This document shows, piece by piece, positions 5,339 to 10,391 of a stretch of DNA of 10,391 bases (position 1 is the stretch's first letter; the number at the start of each line of letters is the position of its first letter). The translations under genes and the position numbers were made by a program. The notes beneath the pieces were generated by a model. It saw only the letters and a list, made by a program, of their open reading frames with translations, was not told the origin of the DNA and ran no database searches. The stretch covers positions 1-10,391 of the forward strand of contig CAJMQU010000081.1 of NCBI GenBank assembly GCA_905215555.1. Direction: 5' to 3'. This DNA comes from an uncultured bacterium. Lineage in GTDB: Bacteria > Bacteroidota > Bacteroidia > Bacteroidales > Bacteroidaceae.

Positions 5339-5581
5339 ATGAAAACAAAGAAACGCAGGGATGCCATATCGGCATTCAAGGAAGCGAACCGCTCGATAGA
5401 GTTGGAACGCAATGGCGGGCATTGGATTGCAAAAGACCGTCCGCACAAGAATAAGAAGAAGTATTGCCGTAAAGATAGTAAGAAAGAGTTGTCACGTATC
5501 ATCGATGGCAGCTCTTTTTGCTTTATATCACTCTTTTTGTTAACTTCGCCGTTTCTAAAATCAAAAAAATATGTTTCGTAA
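5339..5581 (+). CDS. Small strongly basic hypothetical protein
   Basis: An 80-residue protein. Residues 1-55 are polar and rich in lysine and arginine: KTKKRRDAISAFKEANRS, then LERNGGHWIAKDRP (about 22-35) and H36-KNKKKYCRKDSKKE. This composition fits a nucleic-acid or ribosome-binding role, but no known domain is visible. Residues about 58-75 (SSFCFISLFLLTSPFLK) are abruptly hydrophobic, and their DNA coincides with the promoter elements of the next gene, so the tail may be an extension past an ancestral stop rather than a membrane anchor. The frame ends in TAA at 5579-5581, overlapping the next start (5571) by 11 bases. A -7 box lies 49 bases upstream and AGAGAAC immediately before the ATG. 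The first 55 residues look like a real protein; function unknown. Confidence 0.6.
   Translation: MKTKKRRDAISAFKEANRSIELERNGGHWIAKDRPHKNKKKYCRKDSKKELSRIIDGSSFCFISLFLLTSPFLKSKKYVS
5517..5548 (+). promoter_or_regulatory. Bacteroides-type promoter of the hydroxyacid-dehydrogenase-like gene
   Basis: A -33 TTTG (5517-5520), a 20-base spacer and a -7 TAACTTCG (5541-5548, one mismatch to TAnnTTTG). Transcription would start near 5553, about 18 bases before the ATG at 5571. The whole promoter lies inside the 3' part of the preceding ORF. Confidence 0.6.
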
Positions 5582-6455
5582 ACTTGTAGCAATAGAACCT
5601 GTAAGTCTGATTCCATCAGCAGAAAAAGAACTGCACTCGTATGCAGATGAAGTTGTGATGTATCCTGATATTCCGGCAGGGGATGAGGAAATAGTAGCCC
5701 GCATCGGAGATGCCGATGCTGTGCTCTTGAGTTATACTTCCCAGATAAACCGTTCGGTGTTGGAGAAATGTAAGGATGTTAAATATATAGGGATGTGCTG
5801 TTCGTTGTACTCTCCCGAAAGTGCTAATGTGGATATCCGCTATGCCAATGAACGGGGAATTACCGTGACGGGTATCCGTGATTACGGTGACGAGGGCGTG
5901 GTGGAATATGTAGTCAGTGAGTTGGTGCGTTGCCTACATGGGTTTGATCAGGAACCGTGGGATGAAATGCCGCGTGAGATTACCGGACTGAAAGTAGGTG
6001 TTGTAGGGTTGGGCAAATCCGGTGGTATGATTGCGGATGCATTGAAGTTCTTCGGTGCAGATATCGCTTACTTTGCCCGTAGCGAGAAGCAGGAGGCGGC
6101 AGCTAAGGGATATCGTTTCCTTCCGTTGGATGCACTTCTTGCTCAAAGTGAGGTGGTCTTCTGCTGTCTTAATAAAAATACGGTCTTACTGCATGAGGCG
6201 GAGTTCGGGCAACTTGGAAATAAGAAGATTTTGTTCAATACCGGATTGTCTCCGGCGTGGGATGAACCGGCGCTTGTCAAATGGCTGGAAGGGGATAATC
6301 TTTGCTTCTGTGACACAGCAGGGGCTTTGGGAGGCGCGCAACTTCTGACTCATCCTCATGTCCGTTGTATGCAAGTATCAACAGGCCGCACCCGTCAGGC
6401 GTTTGACCGCCTGAGCGAGAAAGTGCTGGCCAATATAAAGGAATATCTCCGATAA
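5571..6455 (+). CDS. D-isomer-specific 2-hydroxyacid dehydrogenase-like NAD(P)-binding protein
   Basis: A 294-residue cytosolic protein with the two-domain fold of the family: substrate-domain-like part about 1-105 (Y73-IGM...Y91-ANERGITV), nucleotide domain about 106-270 with V142-GVVGLGKSGG holding GxGxxG at G146-x-G148-x-x-G151. The second strand ends F168-A-R170-S171, basic and hydroxyl rather than acidic, which suggests NADP over NAD. Where active relatives have N-x-A-R-G with a catalytic arginine, this has F222-N-T-G-L-S, and the usual D-V-F-x-x-E-P is replaced by D248-T-A-G-A-L-G, so catalytic arginine and glutamate both seem absent. H261-P-H263 may keep the histidine. It may be a divergent reductase or a non-catalytic binding protein. 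It is expressed from its own promoter and ends five bases from the convergent next gene. Confidence 0.85.
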   Translation: MFRKLVAIEPVSLIPSAEKELHSYADEVVMYPDIPAGDEEIVARIGDADAVLLSYTSQINRSVLEKCKDVKYIGMCCSLYSPESANVDIRYANERGITVTGIRDYGDEGVVEYVVSELVRCLHGFDQEPWDEMPREITGLKVGVVGLGKSGGMIADALKFFGADIAYFARSEKQEAAAKGYRFLPLDALLAQSEVVFCCLNKNTVLLHEAEFGQLGNKKILFNTGLSPAWDEPALVKWLEGDNLCFCDTAGALGGAQLLTHPHVRCMQVSTGRTRQAFDRLSEKVLANIKEYLR

Positions 6456-6460
6456 TTGAA

Positions 6461-7252
6461 TCAGAAGAATACAATCGGTGATGTGATATTGAGCAGGGTG
6501 TTCACCACAGACCACCCTGCTATTTCAGCGGTGGCACTGTACACATCGATTACAGCATGGACCTGCTCATTCTTTATCTCTACTCTTTGTGTATCTCCTA
6601 CGAATCCGGGAGTGGACTGCATGGACATTTGCATATTTTCGGGACCGACAGAGGCCAGTGAGGCGGCAACGGCTACATTGACTTTGGTAGGAAACATAGC
6701 AATGGCTTCGGTGGCATTGCCGGAGAAGACAACACGCTGTTCGGTTTGTAGCGTCTCATCATATACGGCAGTTCCTTTCAAAGCATTAGGACCTTTTTCA
6801 TTAAAGAACTTGGCAGTTGCATTTCCCATCAGGTAGGCTGTCCGCAGTACGTCAAATCCGCCGGTAGCTCCGGAGACGATATATACACGCGTACCATTTG
6901 CTTTGGCTGTCTCCATCACTTCCTGATAGAAAGCTGTGTCTGCCAGTGCACCGATGGACAGGGTGACGATAGAAGTCCCGTTCTTCAATGCAGGCAGGGC
7001 AAGTTCTTTCATGGCGGCAGGGGAAGCTGCTTCCACTAAATAATCAGGCTTCAGAGCCAGTAAATCGTCTATGGTTGTGCAAGCCATACATACTTTTCCA
7101 TGTTGCTGCATTTTGGCAACAATGCATTCAGCTTTCTCGGCTGTGCGAGAGTAAACACCAACTAAATCATATTCAGGCAATAAGCCATTGACTACTGCGT
7201 CCGAAACTATTCCGGCGAGTCGTCCACATCCGACGATAACTAATTTTTTCAT
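6461..7252 (-). CDS. Aspartate dehydrogenase-like (DUF108 / NadX-type) oxidoreductase
   Basis: A 263-residue cytosolic protein with an N-terminal Rossmann domain (V5-IVGCGRLAG, GxGxxA at 8-13; strand 2 ends Y34-S-R36, an NADP-like end) and a C-terminal domain of the L-aspartate dehydrogenase type. Family landmarks are V73-EAASPAAMKE (72-83), V123-YIVSGATGGFD (the I-x-S-G-A-x-G-G-x-D motif), A183-IAMFPTKVNVAVA (184-196) and the downstream A-S-V-G. Known aspartate dehydrogenases convert L-aspartate to iminoaspartate, feeding NAD synthesis, and use an N-x-H catalytic motif; here the corresponding stretch reads G219-D-T-Q-R-V-E-I, so the histidine appears replaced. The substrate is therefore uncertain and the nadX symbol is withheld. 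The ATG at 7252 is required for a complete first Rossmann strand and lies just four bases past a -7 box. Confidence 0.85.
   Translation of the reverse strand: MKKLVIVGCGRLAGIVSDAVVNGLLPEYDLVGVYSRTAEKAECIVAKMQQHGKVCMACTTIDDLLALKPDYLVEAASPAAMKELALPALKNGTSIVTLSIGALADTAFYQEVMETAKANGTRVYIVSGATGGFDVLRTAYLMGNATAKFFNEKGPNALKGTAVYDETLQTEQRVVFSGNATEAIAMFPTKVNVAVAASLASVGPENMQMSMQSTPGFVGDTQRVEIKNEQVHAVIDVYSATAEIAGWSVVNTLLNITSPIVFF
6492..6521. other. Perfect 9-base inverted repeat near convergent gene ends
   Basis: AGCAGGGTG (6492-6500) / CACCCTGCT (6513-6521) with a 12-base loop. It lies inside the 3' coding end of the minus-strand gene and 37 bases past the plus-strand stop, the only strong hairpin available to end the plus transcript. 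No T run follows on either strand, so a Rho-independent terminator is doubtful; it may protect mRNA 3' ends. Confidence 0.45.
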
Positions 7253-7256
7253 GTGG

Positions 7257-7288
7257 CAAAGATACGCCTTATTCGTATAATCTCCAAA
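7257..7288 (-). promoter_or_regulatory. Bacteroides promoter of the aspartate dehydrogenase-like gene
   Basis: Minus strand: -33 TTTG (7288-7285), a 20-base spacer, -7 TATCTTTG (7264-7257), both exact. Only four bases separate the -7 box from the ATG at 7252, so transcription should begin at or within a few bases of the start codon, predicting a leaderless or near-leaderless message. Confidence 0.78.
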
Positions 7289-7313
7289 ATGCAGTTATCA
7301 GCTTCGTCTGTTT

Positions 7314-7344
7314 TTTGTAGGACGATATAAATGTTGTACTTTTG
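7314..7344 (+). promoter_or_regulatory. Bacteroides promoter of the FKBP-flavoprotein operon
   Basis: -33 TTTG (7314-7317, within a T run), a 19-base spacer and -7 TACTTTTG (7337-7344), an exact match to TAnnTTTG. The expected start is near 7349, giving a leader of about 50 A-rich bases before the ATG at 7400. It is back to back with the promoter of the minus-strand gene, the two -33 elements about 25 bases apart. Confidence 0.8.
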
Positions 7345-7399
7345 TGATTGAAAAAGTAAAGTTTGGATAGAATAAATATAAATAGAAAGGTTTGAGAAT

Positions 7400-7801
7400 A
7401 TGGGACGAAAAGAAGAATACAAACTGCAAAATGAGCAGTATCTGGAAGCGTTGCGTGCAGAGGAAAATATCAAAGAACTGCCTTGCGGAATACTCTACCG
7501 GATATTGGAAAGCGGCAATGGCGACAATACTCCTCGTTTGAACAGCGTTGTGACTGTGCACTACAAAGGCACTCTGATAAATGGTCGTGAATTTGACAAT
7601 TCCTGGAAGCGCAATTGTCCTGAAGCATTCCGTCTGAACCAGGTTATCGAAGGTTGGCAGATAGCTCTGCAACGAATGCACGTAGGCGATCATTGGATAG
7701 TTTATATTCCTTACACAATGGGATACGGGACACGTAGCAGCGGGCCTATTCCAGCTTTTTCCACTTTGGTGTTTGAAGTCCGGCTATTAGGTATCGCATA
7801 A
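7400..7801 (+). CDS. FKBP-type peptidyl-prolyl cis-trans isomerase, cytosolic
   Basis: Catalyses cis-trans isomerisation of peptide bonds before proline during protein folding. It is 133 residues: an N-terminal charged helical extension (1-25) and one FKBP domain (about 30-132). The FK506-binding/active-site residues can be matched by eye to FKBP12: Y55 (in V-H-Y-K-G-T-L), F65-D66, F77, V82-I83, W86, Y109 and F125, so it should be active. There is no signal peptide or lipobox, unlike many Bacteroides FKBPs that are exported, so a cytosolic location is expected. It is the first gene from the promoter at 7314-7344 and is followed 11 bases later by a flavoprotein, probably cotranscribed. The family assignment is secure; client proteins are unknown. 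Confidence 0.95.
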   Translation: MGRKEEYKLQNEQYLEALRAEENIKELPCGILYRILESGNGDNTPRLNSVVTVHYKGTLINGREFDNSWKRNCPEAFRLNQVIEGWQIALQRMHVGDHWIVYIPYTMGYGTRSSGPIPAFSTLVFEVRLLGIA

Positions 7802-7812
7802 TTCTCCTCATC

Positions 7813-8385
7813 ATGAAGATTTTGATTATCAACGGAAGTCCCCGCAAGCAGGGACATATCTCAAAGATGCTGCAACTTATGGAGTCGGAAGCAAAAGACA
7901 AAGGTGACGAAGTAAGCATCGTCAGAGTTTCCGAACTGGCAATCCGTCCTTGTATCGGCTGTATGAGTTGCCGTGAGAAACTGAAATGTTGTCTGCCGGA
8001 AGATGATGCACAACGCGTGTTGAAACAGATAGAAGAAGCCGATGCTCTGATTATCGGTGCCCCCTGTTATTGGGGAAATCTGCCTGGACAGCTGAAAGTG
8101 ATGTTCGACCGTATCGTCTACGGAATGATGGGAGAGACGTCACGGGGTATCCCTATCGGTCTGCATAAAGGGAAAAAGGCTGTCATTGTCAGTACTTGCA
8201 CCACTCCGTATCCTTTCAATACCCTTTTCAATCAGTCAAGGGGAGTGGTGAAGGCATTAAGGGAAATCCTGAAATGGAGTGGATTCAAAGTCATCTCAAC
8301 CATTGAGAAAGGTGGGACGAAGCAACATCCCGGACTGACGGAACGGGAAGTGAAACGTTGTCGCGGGATTGTGCATAGGTTATAG
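7813..8385 (+). CDS. NAD(P)H-dependent flavin oxidoreductase with iron-sulfur-type cysteine cluster
   Basis: A 190-residue flavodoxin-like protein of the NADPH-dependent FMN reductase family. The N-terminal strand and FMN phosphate loop are M1-KILIINGSPRKQGHISK (N7-G-S-P-R at 7-11). Y86-W-G-N-L-P-G-Q-L-K-V-M-F-D-R (86-100) is the second flavin-contact segment typical of the family. Between them lies C47-x2-C50-x2-C53-x5-C59 (C60 adjacent), the compact spacing known from iron-sulfur flavoproteins such as Methanosarcina Isf, where it holds a 4Fe-4S cluster; many relatives keep only part of this motif. It likely passes electrons from NAD(P)H or ferredoxin to an unknown acceptor in the cytosol. 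It follows the FKBP gene by 11 bases and probably shares its promoter. Family confident; cluster and substrate inferred. Confidence 0.9.
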   Translation: MKILIINGSPRKQGHISKMLQLMESEAKDKGDEVSIVRVSELAIRPCIGCMSCREKLKCCLPEDDAQRVLKQIEEADALIIGAPCYWGNLPGQLKVMFDRIVYGMMGETSRGIPIGLHKGKKAVIVSTCTTPYPFNTLFNQSRGVVKALREILKWSGFKVISTIEKGGTKQHPGLTEREVKRCRGIVHRL

Positions 8386-8387
8386 CG

Positions 8388-8415
8388 GTGCTACGTTTTC
8401 TTTAGCCTTTTTTTG
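8388..8415 (+). terminator. Possible weak intrinsic terminator
   Basis: An imperfect short stem, GGTGCTA (8387-8393) with TTAGCC (8402-8407) and one bulge, is followed by seven T (8408-8414), two bases after the flavoprotein stop. The position and T run are right, but the stem is weak. The 78-base gap up to the convergent glycerate kinase stop holds nothing else clear apart from a loose TTTAGCC/GGCTAAA inverted pair (8401-8407 / 8446-8452). Confidence 0.4.
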
Positions 8416-8463
8416 TAGTTATTTGAGTTCCTGGGGAAAAAGTGCGGCTAAATTGGAGGGATG

Positions 8464-9594
8464 TTAAACTTTCAGGCAAAAAGCTTTTACCGTTTGTTGT
8501 ATGTTTTTGCGTGCGACTTCCGGTTTTATGGCTTCTTCTAACGGTATTGATGAAGGGTTGATAGAGAATACTCTTTCAAACCCGGCTTGCTGCAATTCAT
8601 CTGAGTCTTCTATACTACCGGCTAATAAGATTACCGGAATATCTTGTTTTCTGGCTTCTCTGAGTATGCCGGAAGGTACTTTTCCCATTAATGTTTGTCT
8701 GTCTGCTTTTCCTTCTCCGGTGATTATCAAATCGGCACCTTTTATTTTATTACTGAAGTCAAGAGCATCCAGCATTAACTGTATGCCCGGTTTCAGTTCT
8801 GCATTCAGAAAAGCCAGTAGGCTGCCCCCCATACCGCCTGCCGCGCCTGCTCCGGGGTGATTGGAAATATCTTTCCCTGTTGTGTGGAAAATGACTTCTG
8901 CAAAGTTTTTCATGCCTGCATCCAGCACTTCTACCATTTTCCGATTTGCCCCCTTCTGAGGGGCGAAGATATATGCGGCACCTTCCGAACCATAAAATGG
9001 GTTTTGTACGTCACAGGCAACGGTAAAGTGAGATGTACGTAAAGCGGGATGGACTAAGCTCGTATCAATGGAAGCAACTTCCACTAAAACTTCTCCGCTG
9101 CCGATTCCTGACACCTTTCCTTCTTTATCCAGAAACCGGAAACCTAAAGCCTGCAACATTCCCAGCCCTGCATCATTTGTTGCGCTACCGCCAATGCCGA
9201 TGATGAAGTTGCGACAACCACGTTCCAGCGCATCACGAATCAGTTCTCCTGTTCCGTAAGAAGTTGTCAGCATCGGGTTTCTTTTTTCCGGTGGAACCAG
9301 GGGCAGTCCGCTGATGCCTGCCATTTCTATATAGGCTGTTCTCCCGTTTTCCGAAATGCCGTAGTATGCAGTGTGCCATTCCATAAGAGGATCATGGGCG
9401 GAAATATGCATTCTCTGTCCATTGGTTGACTCAATCAGTACCTCCAACATTCCTTCGCCGCCATCGGCTACGGGCAGACAAAGAATTTCGCATTCCGGAT
9501 ATACGGAACGGATTCCCTCGGCAGCCGCTTTTCCTGCCTCTGCCGAGGATAAACATCCTTTGAAGGAGTCAATGGCGATGACTACTTTTTTCAT
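8464..9594 (-). CDS. Glycerate kinase (type 1, GarK/GlxK family)
   Basis: Phosphorylates D-glycerate with ATP; members of this family make 2-phosphoglycerate, feeding lower glycolysis; cytosolic. It is 376 residues, the usual length. Motifs in order: I8-DSFKG (9-13) and L15-SS at the N-terminus, P41-VADGGEG (43-48), G133-IGGSATND-AG (133-143), C194-DVQNP (194-199), G248-AGAAGG-MGG (248-257) and I291-TGEGKADRQT (291-301), all in the order expected for PF02595. No key motif is missing. It starts five bases after the stop of the four-helix membrane protein and is probably cotranscribed with it. The ATG at 9594 gives the standard M-K-K-V-V-I-A start. Through the phosphoglycerate pool it touches the serine pathway encoded at the other end of the window, but nothing shows co-regulation. 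Confidence 0.96.
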   Translation of the reverse strand: MKKVVIAIDSFKGCLSSAEAGKAAAEGIRSVYPECEILCLPVADGGEGMLEVLIESTNGQRMHISAHDPLMEWHTAYYGISENGRTAYIEMAGISGLPLVPPEKRNPMLTTSYGTGELIRDALERGCRNFIIGIGGSATNDAGLGMLQALGFRFLDKEGKVSGIGSGEVLVEVASIDTSLVHPALRTSHFTVACDVQNPFYGSEGAAYIFAPQKGANRKMVEVLDAGMKNFAEVIFHTTGKDISNHPGAGAAGGMGGSLLAFLNAELKPGIQLMLDALDFSNKIKGADLIITGEGKADRQTLMGKVPSGILREARKQDIPVILLAGSIEDSDELQQAGFERVFSINPSSIPLEEAIKPEVARKNIQQTVKAFCLKV

Positions 9595-9599
9595 GTATT

Positions 9600-10217
9600 T
9601 CAGATTTCTTCTATATCCTCTATATCTTCCAGTTGGTTTTCGTCTTTAGTTTCCGTTTTTACCAGCTTCTTGGTGTTGTTGGCGATGACAGCCAGCGCAC
9701 GGTACAATTCAGCAAGCAGGCGTGCGAACACCACAATCAAGAAACCGTATATAGGCATCAGGAAGAACATTCCGGAAGGTATCGGTAGCATGTATCCGAT
9801 TCCGTCGGCAGCAAAGATGGCTACAATCACCGAACAAAGTGTACCGATGACACCGATATAAAGTCCGAGCCATTCACCCACCGTCTGCGTCAGGTGCGAC
9901 ACTACGGGAATGGCTACGAACTCATTCTCTTCATGGATAGTTTCTTTCAGTTTGTTTTTCCGGTTCATCCAAAGCAGATAACTGCCCCATGCCCCTGCAC
10001 ATAAGATGATGAATAGCAGAATGAAAACAAGGATTAATTTTCCTTCGGCATATTTGAAGAAATCCATTTGGATGACTTTTGCCAGTATAAAAATAGGAAA
10101 CAGCAAGTTCAATACGGCAAAGATGACGTAAAGCCAACGGAAAGGTTCGCGGAAGAAACGACCATTGTCGATGTAACCCAACAGAGGGTCGAGAAAGGTA
10201 AACAGCTTGTTGTTCAT
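9600..10217 (-). CDS. Four-helix inner-membrane protein of unknown function
   Basis: A 205-residue membrane protein. An N-terminal cytosolic segment with aromatic and charged residues (LFTFLDPLLGYIDNGRFF) is followed by helices at about 27-48, 60-83, 115-138 and 146-170. A charged loop (84-102, RKNKLKETIHEENE) separates helices 2 and 3, and the C-terminal tail (172-205) begins basic (NNTKKLVKTETK) and ends strongly acidic (DENQLEDIEDIEEI). I do not recognise a family or any catalytic motif. It lies five bases upstream of glycerate kinase on the same strand, so a link to glycerate uptake or metabolism is possible, but four helices is fewer than known glycerate or sugar permeases have. The start is well defined: an in-frame TAA lies six codons upstream of the ATG. 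Confidence 0.85.
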   Translation of the reverse strand: MNNKLFTFLDPLLGYIDNGRFFREPFRWLYVIFAVLNLLFPIFILAKVIQMDFFKYAEGKLILVFILLFIILCAGAWGSYLLWMNRKNKLKETIHEENEFVAIPVVSHLTQTVGEWLGLYIGVIGTLCSVIVAIFAADGIGYMLPIPSGMFFLMPIYGFLIVVFARLLAELYRALAVIANNTKKLVKTETKDENQLEDIEDIEEI

Positions 10218-10391
10218 AGTGATAAATGTTACTTATGGGAGGACCTTGCATTCTAAGATTGTAAGTATGAGGCCCTGATACATACTCATAATCAGACGTT
10301 TTTTCTAAATGCGTTGCACGTTTGACAAACTTACGCAAAATCTCTGGAATATCCGCCGAATTGCAGCAGATTAACGCAACAGGATTTAATA
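10218..10391 (-). promoter_or_regulatory. Upstream region of the membrane protein-glycerate kinase operon
   Basis: A 174-base non-annotated stretch. On the minus strand it has a match to the -7 box, TAAGTTTG (10333-10326), without a clear TTTG at the usual upstream distance; a start near 10321 would give a leader of about 100 bases. Within that leader, AGTATG and CATACT (plus-strand 10265-10270 and 10282-10287) can form a 6-base hairpin. A minus-strand frame is open through the whole stretch and runs on over the next gene, which I judge to be chance. Confidence 0.35.

Noticed and set aside
6501..6511. TTCACCACAGA matching the start of the palindromic repeat at 873-883.
   Set aside because: Only 11 bases, not extended by the rest of the repeat arm, and within conserved coding sequence of the DUF108 gene; chance similarity.
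6456..6836. A 126-residue plus-strand frame antisense to the DUF108 gene.
   Set aside because: It lies wholly within a gene with clear family motifs on the other strand; composition is typical of an antisense shadow.
8401..8452. TTTAGCC / GGCTAAA inverted pair as a terminator for glycerate kinase.
   Set aside because: Seven-base arms 38 bases apart with no suitable T tract on the minus strand right after the hairpin.
9931..10391. A minus-strand frame open from the window edge to 9931, whose first part (about 10218-10391) reads like plausible protein.
   Set aside because: It runs over the well-supported four-helix membrane gene in another frame with no stop near the boundary, and the overlapping part has shadow-like composition. 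A partial upstream gene would require a long overlap. A homology search of residues encoded by 10218-10391 would settle it.

Overview
The window looks like chromosomal DNA of a gut Bacteroides or close relative. The support is family content (ACT-less SerA with a catalytic-site lysine, a DUF1015 protein beside it, a DUF6249-like membrane protein, an ECF sigma with a small two-helix membrane partner), the general lack of strong Shine-Dalgarno sequences, and several promoters of the Bacteroides -33 TTTG / -7 TAnnTTTG type. I saw no tRNA, rRNA, CRISPR array, insertion sequence or phage gene. The genus is an inference; the species cannot be named from this stretch.

Layout. (1) 2-3360, plus strand: a serine-biosynthesis operon, serC (5' end cut off by the window) - serA - a 64-residue membrane protein - a DUF1015 protein, closed by a strong bidirectional terminator. 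A 74-base imperfect palindrome of dispersed-repeat type lies between serC and serA. (2) 3422-4882: a compact regulatory module. An ECF sigma factor and a translationally coupled two-helix membrane protein run on the minus strand, and a DUF6249-like three-helix protein runs on the plus strand. Between them are two mirror-image ECF-type promoters (TGTAAC - 16 bases - CGTCTA), which suggests that the sigma factor drives both its own operon and the divergent gene. (3) 5018-5581: two small, lysine-rich ORFs of unknown function separated by a leader with two mutually exclusive hairpins. (4) 5571-7252: two convergent Rossmann-fold oxidoreductases, a 2-hydroxyacid-dehydrogenase-like protein and an aspartate-dehydrogenase-like (DUF108) protein, with stop codons five bases apart. 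Both lack residues that are catalytic in their best-known relatives. (5) 7400-8385: an FKBP-type prolyl isomerase and a flavoprotein with an iron-sulfur-type cysteine cluster, probably one transcript from a good Bacteroides promoter. (6) 8464-10217, minus strand: a four-helix membrane protein followed by glycerate kinase, separated by five bases.

How the genes fit together. SerA and SerC turn 3-phosphoglycerate into phosphoserine. No phosphoserine phosphatase is in this operon; the last gene is a DUF1015 protein with an ADGHHR motif resembling that of ParB-like free-serine kinases, so a direct role in serine/phosphoserine exchange is a reasonable hypothesis. Glycerate kinase feeds the phosphoglycerate pool on which SerA draws, but it is in a separate transcription unit. 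The ECF module appears self-contained. The points most worth a second look are the symmetric ECF promoter pair, the DUF1015 protein in the serine operon, and the alternative hairpins at 5236-5297.
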